Source: Thermoplasmata archaeon
Lineage (GTDB): Archaea > Thermoplasmatota > DTKX01 > JAHFTX01
Reading direction: 5' to 3'
DNA: 64,000 bases
Assembly: GCA_023265395.1 (NCBI GenBank)
Contig: JAHFTX010000007.1
Location: 24,290-88,289 of the forward strand
Positions within the stretch are counted from its first letter, which is position 1, and the number at the start of each line of letters is the position of its first letter. A program made the position numbers and the translations under genes. This document shows positions 10,474-19,669 of the stretch, in pieces. Below the pieces are notes generated by a model, which had not been told where the DNA came from, did not search any database, and was given only the letters and a program-made list of their open reading frames with translations.

Positions 10474-11254
10474 GCGCGCTGCCCTGCCGCGCAGCAAGGT
10501 GCCCCCGTGGGTGCACATCGTCCGCAAGGAGCTGCACGTCTACGCGCGCACCTACTACACTGAGGTCACCTACGTGATACTATTCCCCACGCTGCTGGTG
10601 CTCTCGCTGCGCTGGGGCATCGGCGAGGGCAAGGTCACCGTCGCGGGCATGGAGTACCTGCGGTTCATCGCCCCGGGGGTACTGTTGCTGGCGGCGGTGA
10701 CCACGGCCTTCTTCAACGTCGGCTTCATCATGATCTTCGAGAAGGAGTATTCTGGCGCCTTCCAAGGCATCCTCACCTGTCCGGTCACGGTCACCGATGT
10801 GGTGCTCGGCAAGGTCGTCTCCGGTGCGACCAAGGCGACGATCAACGGGCTGGCGGTGACCCTACTGCTGGCGGTGGTGGTCGGATTCCCACTCCAGGCG
10901 ACCACGCTGCTGGTGATTCCGCTGCTGTTCGTCACCTCGTTGCTCTTCTCCGCAGGGGGACTGGCCATGGGGGTGGTGTTGCGCAAGGGGTACCAACTGG
11001 GATCCATCGGGAACCTGGTGATCCTCCCGGCGACCTTCGCCGGTGGGATGTTCTTCGACTATCACACTCAGCTGCCATCGTCGCTGATCCCGATCGTCGC
11101 CCTCTCACCGGTGACGATGGCCATCGACGGGCTGCGGTCGACGATGATCGGCGGCAGCGGCGACATCGTGCTGCAGATGGTAGGGATCACGATAGCCTTC
11201 CTGTTGATGTTCCTCCTGGCCCGATGGACCTACGATGCCACCCTGCTCCGCTGA
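10466..11254 (+). CDS. ABC-2 type transporter permease
   Basis: Membrane subunit for the preceding ATPase, about 262 residues with six hydrophobic segments: residues about 28-44, 58-80, 110-135, 140-160, 170-190 and 240-258. The family signature FEKEYSGAFQGILTCPVTVTD (the cytoplasmic loop common to ABC-2 permeases) is present, as is a final ALSPVTMAIDGLRS. The GTG at 10466 is preferred because GGGGAG precedes it at about nine bases; a GTG three codons earlier is in frame. The start lies inside the ATPase gene, overlapping by eight bases. Substrate unknown. Confidence 0.9.
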   Translation: MIERAALPRSKVPPWVHIVRKELHVYARTYYTEVTYVILFPTLLVLSLRWGIGEGKVTVAGMEYLRFIAPGVLLLAAVTTAFFNVGFIMIFEKEYSGAFQGILTCPVTVTDVVLGKVVSGATKATINGLAVTLLLAVVVGFPLQATTLLVIPLLFVTSLLFSAGGLAMGVVLRKGYQLGSIGNLVILPATFAGGMFFDYHTQLPSSLIPIVALSPVTMAIDGLRSTMIGGSGDIVLQMVGITIAFLLMFLLARWTYDATLLR

Positions 11255-11271
11255 CCGACCAACGAGAACGA

Positions 11272-11298
11272 CCCCCGGTGAAGACCGCGGTTCGGGGG
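11272..11298 (+). terminator. Hairpin after the ABC exporter genes
   Basis: CCCCCG (11272-11277) can pair with CGGGGG (11293-11298) around a 15-base loop, 18 bases after the permease stop. There is no T-tract, so it may only be an mRNA 3'-end structure. Confidence 0.3.
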
Positions 11299-11321
11299 AG
11301 CGCCACCCTGGGCAGAGCGCG

Positions 11322-11329
11322 CTTATATC
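11322..11329 (+). promoter_or_regulatory. TATA box before the RPA operon
   Basis: CTTATATC, one of the best TATA matches in the window, 41 bases before the ATG at 11363. A start site near 11350 would leave a short leader containing GGTGGGA as the ribosome-binding site. Confidence 0.55.
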
Positions 11330-11362
11330 GGCGGCTCCTATCGGGAAGCCGGTGGGAACACC

Positions 11363-12727
11363 ATGGTCAACCAGGACGAACTCGCGCCCCATGTAGCAGA
11401 CATCACCCGGGCGCTCAAGGGAACAGTCGACGAGGGGGAGGTCCGGCGGTTGCTGAGCAACTACGTCGGGACCTACAAGATTCCCCTCGCAGATGCCAAG
11501 CGGACGATCGTCAAGCACTTCGGCGGTGACCCCACCGGGTTGGCCGCAGGGGTGCGCAAGAGGATCGCCGACCTCCAAGGCGGCGAGCAGAGCGTCGACT
11601 TGGTGGTCAAGGTGCTCAGCGTCGCACCGAAGATCGTCACCGTCCGCGGCAGTGAACGGACCATCATGGAGGGCTACTTCGGCGACCCCAGCGGCGTGGT
11701 GCGCTTCACCTCCTGGACCGCGACGGTGCCCTTCGAGGTCCATGATTCGATCATCGTCGCCAACGCCTACACCAAGGAGTTCCGCGGAGAGGTCCAACTC
11801 AACCTCGGCGAGCGGGTGCGGATTGCCCCAAGCGGGGAGATCATCGAGGTCCCCGCCGAGGTGGCGTCCCGCGTCGGTCGGAGCTCTGCTCCGACTGGTT
11901 CCTCGGCCCATGGCGGCAAGCCCTTGACCGTCAGTCAGTTGCGCGAGGGGGCACGCGACTTCAGCATCACCGTCCGGATCGGGTCGGTCACCGAGCGGTT
12001 GGTCGAGGTCGAGGGAGTGACCAAGACCGTCTATGGCGGGGTGTGCGGGGACGCCACCGGCCGTCTCGAGTTCACCAGCTGGCACGACCACCACCTGCAG
12101 CCGGGTGACGTCGTGACCATCGGCGGAGGGTATGTCCGTGGCTGGCGGGGCATCCCCCAGCTCAACTTCGACGAGCGGGCCTCCGTGACCAAGGCCGCGG
12201 AGGGCGCCCCCTCGAACCTGCCATCGGTCTCGGAGCTGGGGGCACCCCAGCGACTGACCGTCGCTCAGGTCGAGGAGCGCGGCGGTGCCCAAGGGGTCGC
12301 CGTCGAGGGGATCGTCGTCGACGTCCGCCCTGGCTCGGGCCTGATCGCCCGCTGCCCCGACTGCAACCGCGTGCTGCAGAACCAGGAATGCCGCACGCAC
12401 GGGCGCAAGAAGGGCACCATCGACCTGCGCGTCAAGGCCGTCCTCGATGACGGGACGGGAGCGCTCTCGGTGGTCTTCAACCGTGCACTGACGGAACGCA
12501 TCCTCGAACGTGACCTGCAGGCGTGCGCCGAGATGGCCGAGGCTCGAGGTGACGAGCGGGTCATCGACGAGGAGCTGCGCTCTCGGCTGGTGGCCCGCCC
12601 ACTGGTGGTCATCGGCAACGTCATGAGCGACGACTACGGCGCGATGCTGATCGCCTCGGAGTTGCAAGAGAGCGCGATCGACGTGCCTGCCCAGGCCCGG
12701 GCGATGCTCGAGGACCTGGAGGCCTAG
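11363..12727 (+). CDS. Replication protein A (RPA41-type single-stranded DNA-binding protein)
   Basis: Archaeal ssDNA-binding protein of 454 residues for replication and repair. An N-terminal helical domain (about 1-70) precedes OB folds at about 75-165 (VKVLSVAPKIVTVRGSE...), 185-290 (VRIGSVTERLVEVEG...) and 300-420. A zinc finger, CPDCNRVLQNQECRTHG, is inserted in the last OB fold, the usual arrangement in euryarchaeal RPA. An AGGAGG-type site near the stop serves the next gene, which lies 12 bases downstream. The pair RPA plus COG3390-type partner is a conserved archaeal operon. A strong TATA box lies upstream. Confidence 0.92.
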   Translation: MVNQDELAPHVADITRALKGTVDEGEVRRLLSNYVGTYKIPLADAKRTIVKHFGGDPTGLAAGVRKRIADLQGGEQSVDLVVKVLSVAPKIVTVRGSERTIMEGYFGDPSGVVRFTSWTATVPFEVHDSIIVANAYTKEFRGEVQLNLGERVRIAPSGEIIEVPAEVASRVGRSSAPTGSSAHGGKPLTVSQLREGARDFSITVRIGSVTERLVEVEGVTKTVYGGVCGDATGRLEFTSWHDHHLQPGDVVTIGGGYVRGWRGIPQLNFDERASVTKAAEGAPSNLPSVSELGAPQRLTVAQVEERGGAQGVAVEGIVVDVRPGSGLIARCPDCNRVLQNQECRTHGRKKGTIDLRVKAVLDDGTGALSVVFNRALTERILERDLQACAEMAEARGDERVIDEELRSRLVARPLVVIGNVMSDDYGAMLIASELQESAIDVPAQARAMLEDLEA

Positions 12728-12739
12728 GAGGTGGCGACC

Positions 12740-13684
12740 ATGGTCCAGCGACGCGAGACCGCCTGGCGGACGTTCGCCGCCGAATTCAACGGCAGCAACC
12801 TCCAGTACGCCGAATCTGGGGAGCGTGCCCCTTCCTACCTGGTCACCCCACTGGGGGCGCGGATCAACCGGATCTTCGTCTGCGGCGTGCTCACCGAGGT
12901 CGAACGCATGGGCGCCGAGGAGGAACCCTTCTACCGTGGTCGGGTCGCCGACCCGACAGGCTCCTACTTCATCAGCGCCGGACAGTATCAGCCTGAGGCG
13001 GCAGCGGCCCTCAGCCGGCTGCAGGCGCCTGCCTTCGTCGCCGTCGTCGGCAAGGTGCGGGTCTACTCCCCGGAACCGGGGGTCACCTACGTCAGCATCC
13101 GCGCCGAGCTGGTCACCCCCATCAACGGGCCGCTGCGCGACCTGTGGGTGCTGCAGACCTGCCAGCTGATGCGACAGCGCATCGAGGCGGTCTCCGAGGC
13201 GACCCGGATGGCCTCCCCCTCGATCGACAAGCTCGTCGAGCTGGGCTACCCACCCGCCTTGGCCGACGGCGTGATGCGCGCCCTCGACCATTATGGACCA
13301 CCGGACCTGGCGCGCTACCGCAACCTGCTGGCTGACGGGCTGCGCTACGTGCTGCCCGAGTTCGCCGGGGAGCGCTCCGATCCAGCGCTCAGCGACCCTC
13401 TCGACGGCGGGGCGGGCAACCTCGGGATCCAGCGTGAGCATGCCGACGTCTATGAGCGGGTCCCCGTCGCCGACGAGCCCGTGACTGAGGCTGATGAGGA
13501 GCGACTCCTGGGGATCATCGAGCAGCTCCAGGGAGCCAAGGGCTCCGGTGCCGAGTGGAAGGACATCATCGACAAGGCCTCGGTTGCGGGCATGGACCGG
13601 GACCTGGCCGAGGAAGCCCTCAACCTGCTGCAGGACAAGGGCCTGGTCTGCGAACCGGAGATTGGCCGTCTGCGGCTCGTCTAG
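12740..13684 (+). CDS. RPA-associated protein (COG3390-type)
   Basis: Partner of RPA encoded directly after it, 314 residues. The N-terminal part (about 40-140) is an OB-type fold with FVCGVLTEVER, YRGRVADPTGSYFISAG and FVAVVGKVRVYSPEPG. A helical middle (about 150-240) leads to a winged-helix-like C terminus (DEERLLGIIEQLQ... SVAGMDRDLAEEALNLLQDKGLVCEPEIGRLRLV). The ATG at 12740 is chosen over the GTG at 12731 because AGGAGG ends eight bases before it. In haloarchaea proteins of this family bind RPA and act in repair; that role is inferred here from family and operon. Confidence 0.9.
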   Translation: MVQRRETAWRTFAAEFNGSNLQYAESGERAPSYLVTPLGARINRIFVCGVLTEVERMGAEEEPFYRGRVADPTGSYFISAGQYQPEAAAALSRLQAPAFVAVVGKVRVYSPEPGVTYVSIRAELVTPINGPLRDLWVLQTCQLMRQRIEAVSEATRMASPSIDKLVELGYPPALADGVMRALDHYGPPDLARYRNLLADGLRYVLPEFAGERSDPALSDPLDGGAGNLGIQREHADVYERVPVADEPVTEADEERLLGIIEQLQGAKGSGAEWKDIIDKASVAGMDRDLAEEALNLLQDKGLVCEPEIGRLRLV

Positions 13685-13686
13685 GT

Positions 13687-13724
13687 GGCGCAATCGCGCC
13701 CTGCGGGGGGGCCATCCTCCCCCC
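13687..13724 (+). terminator. Two tandem hairpins after the RPA operon
   Basis: GGCGC AATC GCGCC at 13687-13700 is a perfect five-base stem. A G-run at 13705-13711 faces a C-run at 13719-13724 immediately after it. They fill the gap between the RPA-associated gene and the next promoter. No T-tract follows. Confidence 0.4.
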
Positions 13725-13757
13725 TGCGGCCAATCTTGCGCCCCTCGGCTCACCAAT

Positions 13758-13766
13758 CCTTATTTC
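13758..13766 (+). promoter_or_regulatory. TATA-like element before the formate dehydrogenase operon
   Basis: TCCTTATTT-type element (CCTTATTTC across these positions), AT-rich in a GC-rich gap. It lies about 60 bases before the chosen GTG at 13822 and 40 bases before the GTG at 13798. Confidence 0.45.
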
Positions 13767-13821
13767 GCCAGCCCCCGATTGCACCGGCGCATCGCCAGTG
13801 CGGTGGGTGGGGTCCTTGAGC

Positions 13822-14268
13822 GTGGGGTGGGAAGCGGTCGTCGCCGAAGAGGCATCCTCGCCCCACCCGTCGGCCCTGGCGGCGCTCCTTGCCGTCCAGG
13901 GGCGGGTCGGCTACGTCCCCGCCGAGGCGCTGGTGGCGATCGAGGCGCAGCTTGGCGTCCCCAAGGCGGAGCTCTTCGGGGTCCTGGGGTTCTACTCCGA
14001 CTTGCGGACGCAGCCCCCGGGGCGTCATGTCCTGCGCGTCTGCCTGGGGGATTCGTGCTACGCGCGCCAGTCCCCCAAGGTCCTCGCGGCAGCCCAGAAG
14101 GCGCTGGGTTGCCAGAGCGGACAGACCGACAAGCGCGGGGCCGTCACCTTGGGTACCGTCTACTGCCTGGGCAACTGCGCACGCTCACCCTCGGTGGAGC
14201 TCGACGGGGAGGTCATCGGCGACGTCAGCCCGGCGAAGCTGACCAAGGTCCTCGGAGGGCTCAAATGA
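13822..14268 (+). CDS. NuoE/FdsG-like [2Fe-2S] subunit of NAD-type formate dehydrogenase
   Basis: Thioredoxin-like ferredoxin subunit, about 148 residues, homologous to NuoE of complex I and FdsG/HoxE of NAD-dependent formate dehydrogenases. The four cluster cysteines are visible as CLGDSC (CxxxxC) and CLGNC (CxxxC), the family spacing. An upstream helical region reads LLAVQGRVGYVPAEAL. The start is uncertain among GTG 13798, GTG 13807, TTG 13816 and GTG 13822; I prefer 13822 because a GGTGGG-type site precedes it and the size then matches the family. The stop overlaps the next start as ATGA, showing coupling to the NuoF-like gene. Confidence 0.88.
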   Translation: MGWEAVVAEEASSPHPSALAALLAVQGRVGYVPAEALVAIEAQLGVPKAELFGVLGFYSDLRTQPPGRHVLRVCLGDSCYARQSPKVLAAAQKALGCQSGQTDKRGAVTLGTVYCLGNCARSPSVELDGEVIGDVSPAKLTKVLGGLK

Positions 14269-15947
14269 GCGTCTCCTCCGCCGAAGCGGTCGAGACCGCC
14301 AGCCAGGACCAGACCACACCCCCGCAGCCGCTGTCGGCCGCCCCCCGATCCTGGGCCGAGAGCTGGCCCATCGACACCTCCCTGCCGCGGCTCTACCTGC
14401 CCAACGACACCACGTCCCGGGCGGTCGGTGCGATGGAGGTCTACACCGAGCTGATGCACCGCATCGAACGAGCCCTCGGAGCGACGCCTCCGACCACCTT
14501 CGTCGGATCCCGTGGCCTGTTCTTCCTCGAGCCGCTGGTGGAGGTGGAGCTGCCCACGGGGGAGCGCGTCGCCTACGGCCCGATGCGGACCTCGATGCTG
14601 ACCAAGCGCAACCTCGAGTTGATCCTCCAGGGGCGCCGGATCGCCGGTGCGACGCTGGGGCCACTTGCCGAGCATCCCCATCTGATCGGACAGCAACGAT
14701 TGGTCTTCGGTAGCTGTGGGATCCTGCCGCCGAACGACCTGCAGGCGCTGCGGTCTCAAGGCGCCTACGGGGCCCTCGAACGCGCCCTCCTCCGCTCGCC
14801 CCCCGAGGTCATCGACGAGGTCGTCGCCTCAGGTCTGCAGGGACGCGGCGGCGCCGGCTTCCCCTGCGGCCTCAAGTGGCGCACCACCGCCGCAGCGGCG
14901 GGCTCGCCCAAGTACATCGTGGCCAATGGTGATGAGGGTGACCCGGGGACCTACGCCGACCGCATGCTCCTTGAGGGTGACCCCCACCGCTTGATCGAGG
15001 GGATGGCGATCGCCGCCTACGCGGTGGGTGCGACCGAGGGCTACGTCTACATCCGCGGCGAGTACCCCGCGGCGATCGCCTCGATGCGCACCGCCATCAC
15101 CCAGGCGCGCGAGGCGGGGATACTCGGGCCACGCATGCTCGGCAGCGGTGGGCCCTTCGACCTGCGCGTCGCCATCAACGGCGGCGCCTACATCTGCGGG
15201 GAGGAGACCGCGCTGCTCGAGAGCATCGAGGGTCGGCGCGGGATGGTCCGCGCCAAGCCGCCCTATCCTGCAGAATCAGGGCTGTTCCGCAAGCCGACCG
15301 TGGTCAACAACGTCCTGACGCTGGCATCGATCCCCTGGATCCTGCGCAACGGCGCTCGGGCGTGGAAGAAGCATGGCACCGAGGGTTCCCCCGGGACGGT
15401 GGTGCTGCAGCTGGGCGGGAGCTTGCGGACCCCCTGTCTCATCGAGGTCCCCTTCGGACTGTCGCTCAGGGAGGTCGTCAGCGGTTACGGCGGCGGGACG
15501 CCCAAGGGACTCAAGCTCAAGGCCGTCCAGTGTGGCGGCCCGCTGGGCGGGTTGTTGCCCCCACGGCTGCTCGATACTCCGGTCAGTTTCGAGGGGCTCA
15601 AGGCCGCCGGAGGCCTGCTCGGGCACGGCGGGATCGTCGTCTACGACCACCGCACCGACATGGTCGACCTCTCCCATCACTTCATGGAGTTCTGCGCACA
15701 CGAATCCTGCGGCAAGTGCACCCCATGCAGGATCGGGTCGCACCGAGCCGAGGAGCTGCTCCAGAAGGTTCTTGATGGCGAGGGCTCCCCCGAGGACCTG
15801 GACCGCCTCCGGGAGCTTGCGCACACGATGACTTGGGCATCCCTGTGCGCCTTGGGGGGGTTGGCCCCTTCGCCGGTGCTCTCGGCGCTCGAGCACTTTC
15901 CGCGCGAGTTCGAGGCGCGACTCAAGCGCACTGGGGGAGGGGCCTGA
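14265..15947 (+). CDS. NuoF/FdsB-like NADH-binding flavoprotein subunit of formate dehydrogenase
   Basis: FMN- and NAD(H)-binding subunit of 560 residues. After about 140 residues of N-terminal extension, it shows GRGGAGFPCGLKW (NADH site), NGDEGDPGTYADR (FMN site) and GGAYICGEETALLESIEG. The N3-type [4Fe-4S] cluster is ligated by C482, C485 and C488 (ESCGKCTPC) with C528 as the distal ligand. This composition, preceding a NuoG/FdhA fusion, matches FdsB of soluble NAD-dependent formate dehydrogenases. It overlaps both neighbours by a few bases (ATGA and TGATG), so the three subunits are translated together. Confidence 0.92.
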   Translation: MSVSSAEAVETASQDQTTPPQPLSAAPRSWAESWPIDTSLPRLYLPNDTTSRAVGAMEVYTELMHRIERALGATPPTTFVGSRGLFFLEPLVEVELPTGERVAYGPMRTSMLTKRNLELILQGRRIAGATLGPLAEHPHLIGQQRLVFGSCGILPPNDLQALRSQGAYGALERALLRSPPEVIDEVVASGLQGRGGAGFPCGLKWRTTAAAAGSPKYIVANGDEGDPGTYADRMLLEGDPHRLIEGMAIAAYAVGATEGYVYIRGEYPAAIASMRTAITQAREAGILGPRMLGSGGPFDLRVAINGGAYICGEETALLESIEGRRGMVRAKPPYPAESGLFRKPTVVNNVLTLASIPWILRNGARAWKKHGTEGSPGTVVLQLGGSLRTPCLIEVPFGLSLREVVSGYGGGTPKGLKLKAVQCGGPLGGLLPPRLLDTPVSFEGLKAAGGLLGHGGIVVYDHRTDMVDLSHHFMEFCAHESCGKCTPCRIGSHRAEELLQKVLDGEGSPEDLDRLRELAHTMTWASLCALGGLAPSPVLSALEHFPREFEARLKRTGGGA

Positions 15948-18703
15948 TGGCCGCGCCTGCCGGGCGGGTGCCACTCCCTCGGGTCGCCTCCGACCCGTTG
16001 CCGGTGCTCGAGCGCGGCACGCCGACGGTGGCCCTGACCATCGACGGAGTGCGCGTGCGCGTGCCCGAGGGGCTACCGCTGATCGAAGCGGCCAAGCTCG
16101 TCGGCGTCGAGATCCCGCACCTGTGCCACGACCAGAAGCTCGAGCCCTACGGCTCCTGCCGCATGTGCCTCGTGCAGATCGAGGGGCGCGGCGGCTTCCC
16201 GGCAAGCTGCACGACGAAGGCCACCGACGGGTTGGTGGTGACCACCCGCTCCACGGCGCTGACCCGTCTGCGCACCAACGTCATGGACCTCTACCTCTCC
16301 GACCATCCCCCCGACTGCCTGACCTGTGCCGCCAACAACATCTGCCCCCTCCAAGACGAGGCGGCCGACAGCGGCATCCGCAAGATCTCCTTCGTCGGGG
16401 AGCGTCACGAGTCGGCCATCGACCGCTCCAATCCCTACTTCGACTTCGATCCGACCAAATGCATCGTCTGCGTCAAGTGCGTGCGGGCCTGCGGCGAGAT
16501 CCAGGGGACGTTCGCGCTCTCGCTCAGTGGCCGCGGCTTCGACACCAAGGTCATCGCCGGCGACGGGGGCCCCTTTGGGGGGAGCCCCTGCGTCAGCTGT
16601 GGGGCGTGTGTCAGCGTCTGTCCGACCGGGGCGCTGCAAGAGAAGACCATCATCGCTGCCGGCACGCCCACGGGGTCGGTGCGGACCACCTGTTCCTACT
16701 GCGGCGTCGGCTGCCAGTTCGATGCGCAGACCAAGGCCGGCCACATCATCAACCTCCAACCGGTGGGGCAATCCCCCGTCAACTTCGGACACGCCTGCGT
16801 CAAGGGTCGGTTCGGCTGGGAGTTCGTCAACTCCCCCGAGCGGTTGACGACCCCGCTGATCCGCGGTGCCGACGGCCAGCTCCACCACGCCAGTTGGGAG
16901 GAGGCCCTCGACCGCATCGAGGAGCGGCTCAACGCCCTACGGGCAGCCCATGGCCCCGATGCGCTGGGCGGCATCAGCAGTGCTCGGGGCACCAACGAGG
17001 AGAACTACCTGATGCAGAAGCTGATGCGGGCGGCGGTGGGCACCAACAACATCGACAACTGCGCCCGAGTCTGCCACAGTGCGACCGTCGCAGGGATGAT
17101 GGAGACCTTCGGCACCGGTGCCGCCACCAACAGCCTGAGTGATATCAACCTCGCCGACGTCTTGATGGTGGTCGGAGCCAACGTCACCGAGGCCCACCCC
17201 GTCACCGGCAGCCGGATCAGGCAGGCGGTCGCCCGGGGCGCACGGCTCATCGTCATCGACCCGCGTCGCATCGCGCTGGTCGACGACGCCGACGTGTTCT
17301 TGCAGCTTCGCCCGGGCACCAACGTCGCGGTCCTCAATGGGCTGGGCCATCTGATCGTCCGCGAGGGCTGGATCGACAAGGACTTCATCGAACGGCGCAC
17401 CGAGGAGTACAACGCCTACAAGCTGACCATCGCCAAGTACACCCCTGAGTATGTCCAGGACATCAGCGGGGTCCCGCCCGACGCGCTATGGAAGGCTGCG
17501 TACCTGTACAGCCACAGTCGCGCATCGATGTGTCTGCATGGGTTGGGCGTCAGCGAGCACAAGACCGGCTCCTATGGGGTGATGGCACTGGCCAACCTGG
17601 CGATGCTCACCGGAAACGTCGGCAAACCCGGGACGGGGATTAACCCGCTGCGCGGGCAGAACAACGTCCAGGGCGCATGCGACATGGGGGCGCTGCCGCT
17701 GACCTACACGACCTATCAGAAGGTCAGTGATGGCAAGGTGCGCAAGCGCTTCGAGGAGGCCTACGGCGTCGAGCTGCCCACCGCACCCGGCCGCAAGATC
17801 CCCGAGATGTACGAAGCGATGCTCGCGGGGCAGATGCGCGCACTCTACATCGTGGGCGATGACATCGCCCAGACCGACCCCAACTCGGCGATGGTGGAGC
17901 AGGCGTTGCGGACCCTCGACTTCCTCGTCGTCCAGGATATCTTCCTGACCAAGACCGCAGCGATGGCCCACGTCGTGTTGCCGGCAGCCTCCTACCTTGA
18001 GAAGGACGGGACCTTCACCAATGGCGAGCGTCGGATCCAGCGGATCCGCAAGGTGGTCGACCCCCCGGGGGACGCCCGCGCCGACTGGGAGATCATCTGC
18101 GACGTCTCCAACCGCTTGGGCTACCACATGCACTACGCCGACCCGGGCGAGGTCTTCGCCGAAGCTGCTGCCTTGACCCCCCTGTATTCAGGTGCAACCT
18201 ACGCCCGCCTCGAGGGTGAGGGCCTCCAATGGCCGGTGCCCAACGACCGGCACCCTGGGACGACCGTGATGCACGAGAAGCAGTTCCCCCGGGGCAAGGG
18301 CAAGTTCGCCCCCCATGACTACGAACCCCCCGGGGAAGAGCCGACCGAAGCCTATCCCTTCACGATGATCACGGGCCGGGGCCTCTTCCAGTACAACTGC
18401 GGGTCGATGACCCAGCGAACCAAGTTGCGCGCGCTCGAGCCGGAGGACCTGCTCGAGGTCAACCCTGCGGACGCCAGACGGTTGGGGATCGCCATGGATG
18501 AACGCGTCGCGCTCGAGAGTGCTCGTGGCAAGATCACCATCCGCGTGCTCCTCTCTGACCGGGTAGCGCCCGGGCAGGTATTCACCACCTTCCACTACGC
18601 TGAGACTGACGTCAATCGGCTGCTCAGCAGCAGCGCCGATGTTCTCTCCAAGTGCCCCGAGTACAAGGTGTCGACCGTCAACATCCGCCGATTGCAGCCC
18701 TGA
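15947..18703 (+). CDS. fdhA: Formate dehydrogenase catalytic subunit (FdsA/FdhA, NuoG-type N terminus, cysteine form)
   Basis: Molybdenum or tungsten bis-pterin oxidoreductase of 918 residues oxidising formate to CO2. Clusters read in order: [2Fe-2S] C60, C71, C74, C88; NuoG-type HxxxCxxCxxxxxC at H120, C124, C127, C133; two ferredoxin clusters C172-C182 and C215-C225; then the catalytic-domain [4Fe-4S] at C249, C252, C256 and C284. The metal ligand is cysteine C376 in ARVCHS, where selenium forms have U. The C terminus has the pterin-binding segment YPFTMITGRGLFQYN. Layout and neighbours indicate an NAD-linked FdsABG enzyme. Some family members act as CO2 reductases, so direction in vivo is open. 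Confidence 0.93.
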   Translation: MAAPAGRVPLPRVASDPLPVLERGTPTVALTIDGVRVRVPEGLPLIEAAKLVGVEIPHLCHDQKLEPYGSCRMCLVQIEGRGGFPASCTTKATDGLVVTTRSTALTRLRTNVMDLYLSDHPPDCLTCAANNICPLQDEAADSGIRKISFVGERHESAIDRSNPYFDFDPTKCIVCVKCVRACGEIQGTFALSLSGRGFDTKVIAGDGGPFGGSPCVSCGACVSVCPTGALQEKTIIAAGTPTGSVRTTCSYCGVGCQFDAQTKAGHIINLQPVGQSPVNFGHACVKGRFGWEFVNSPERLTTPLIRGADGQLHHASWEEALDRIEERLNALRAAHGPDALGGISSARGTNEENYLMQKLMRAAVGTNNIDNCARVCHSATVAGMMETFGTGAATNSLSDINLADVLMVVGANVTEAHPVTGSRIRQAVARGARLIVIDPRRIALVDDADVFLQLRPGTNVAVLNGLGHLIVREGWIDKDFIERRTEEYNAYKLTIAKYTPEYVQDISGVPPDALWKAAYLYSHSRASMCLHGLGVSEHKTGSYGVMALANLAMLTGNVGKPGTGINPLRGQNNVQGACDMGALPLTYTTYQKVSDGKVRKRFEEAYGVELPTAPGRKIPEMYEAMLAGQMRALYIVGDDIAQTDPNSAMVEQALRTLDFLVVQDIFLTKTAAMAHVVLPAASYLEKDGTFTNGERRIQRIRKVVDPPGDARADWEIICDVSNRLGYHMHYADPGEVFAEAAALTPLYSGATYARLEGEGLQWPVPNDRHPGTTVMHEKQFPRGKGKFAPHDYEPPGEEPTEAYPFTMITGRGLFQYNCGSMTQRTKLRALEPEDLLEVNPADARRLGIAMDERVALESARGKITIRVLLSDRVAPGQVFTTFHYAETDVNRLLSSSADVLSKCPEYKVSTVNIRRLQP

Positions 18704-18717
18704 GGCGGAGGCTTCCG

Positions 18718-19533
18718 GTGGAGCAGAGTCGCGACGTCAGCGTCCGCAGCTGGCGGGAAGGGGCCCTCCTCGAGCGGATAGACAGTGTCGTAATCGAAGA
18801 GCCCTTGGAGCTGCGTGTCGACGGTGAGCCGCTGAGTCTGACGATGCGGACCCCTGGCAACGACCAGGAGTTGGCGCTCGGCTTCCTTTGGGGCGAGGGA
18901 ATCCTGCACACGCCGCACGCATTGCCCTCCGTGGAATCACCGGGGAGTGGACCGACGCCGAGCCACAACGTCCTGACCCTCCGGTCTGCCCCCGACGGGC
19001 TGCTGCAGACCGCCGGTCGGGCACGGGGCTTCCTCCTCAGTAGCAGCTGTGGGGTCTGCGGCAGCGACAGCATCGCCGCCATCGCCGACCGCTGTGGCCC
19101 GATTGTGAGCGACCTGGCGGTCTCCTTTTCGACCCTCCAACGTCTCCAGCCGCAGCTCCGCTCCCACCAAGCGGTCTTCGAGCGCACTGGTGGCCTGCAT
19201 GCAGCGGCGCTTTTCGATGGCGAGGGTCGCCTCGACCTGCTCCGAGAGGACGTGGGGCGGCACAACGCCCTCGACAAGGTGGTCGGCGCGCTCCTGTTGC
19301 AGCGGCGGATACCCTGCGGGGACCGCCTGCTCCTCGTGAGCGGTCGGTTGAGCTTCGACCTCACCCAGAAGGCCGCCATGGCGGGGGTACCGATCCTGTG
19401 CGCCGTCTCGGCCCCCAGCAGCTTGGCCGTGGAGCTGGCCCAGCGCATGGGAATCACACTAGTCGGCTTCCTGCGGCAGGGCACCGCAAACGTCTACACG
19501 CACCCCCAGCGGATCCTCTTGGACTCGCCCTGA
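18718..19533 (+). CDS. fdhD: Formate dehydrogenase accessory sulfurtransferase FdhD
   Basis: Sulfurtransferase needed to sulfurate the Mo/W cofactor of formate dehydrogenase, 271 residues. It shows EEPLELRVDGEPL, TPGNDQELALGFLWGEGI, the sulfur-carrying pair C111-x-x-C114 in SCGVCGSDS, and GGLHAAALFD...REDVGRHNALDKVVG. The GTG at 18718 is used because GGAGG lies seven bases before it and the family N terminus begins just after. It follows the catalytic subunit by 14 bases and closes the formate dehydrogenase operon. Confidence 0.92.
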   Translation: MEQSRDVSVRSWREGALLERIDSVVIEEPLELRVDGEPLSLTMRTPGNDQELALGFLWGEGILHTPHALPSVESPGSGPTPSHNVLTLRSAPDGLLQTAGRARGFLLSSSCGVCGSDSIAAIADRCGPIVSDLAVSFSTLQRLQPQLRSHQAVFERTGGLHAAALFDGEGRLDLLREDVGRHNALDKVVGALLLQRRIPCGDRLLLVSGRLSFDLTQKAAMAGVPILCAVSAPSSLAVELAQRMGITLVGFLRQGTANVYTHPQRILLDSP

Positions 19534-19635
19534 GGCGTTCCTCTCCCCCGACGAGGTGTGCGGACGCGTGCTACACCCTGCGCGCCCCGTGGAGCCGGCC
19601 CGGACCCGGGGCGGCGCTGCCACGGTGCGCGAGAG

Positions 19636-19643
19636 TGTTTATC
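19636..19643 (+). promoter_or_regulatory. TATA box before the thioredoxin-like gene
   Basis: TGTTTATC, 34 bases before the ATG at 19670. The spacing predicts a transcript with almost no leader. Confidence 0.45.
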
Positions 19644-19669
19644 GTCCTCCTGAGGTGCTCCCCGGTAGC

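Noticed and set aside
11105..13756. An 883-residue minus-strand frame across the RPA operon.
   Set aside because: The plus strand there has clear RPA OB folds, a zinc finger and a strong TATA box. The minus-strand product is repetitive and lacks any motif.
17072..17076. Possible selenocysteine at the formate dehydrogenase metal site.
   Set aside because: The codon for residue 376 is TGC, ordinary cysteine, so no recoding is needed.
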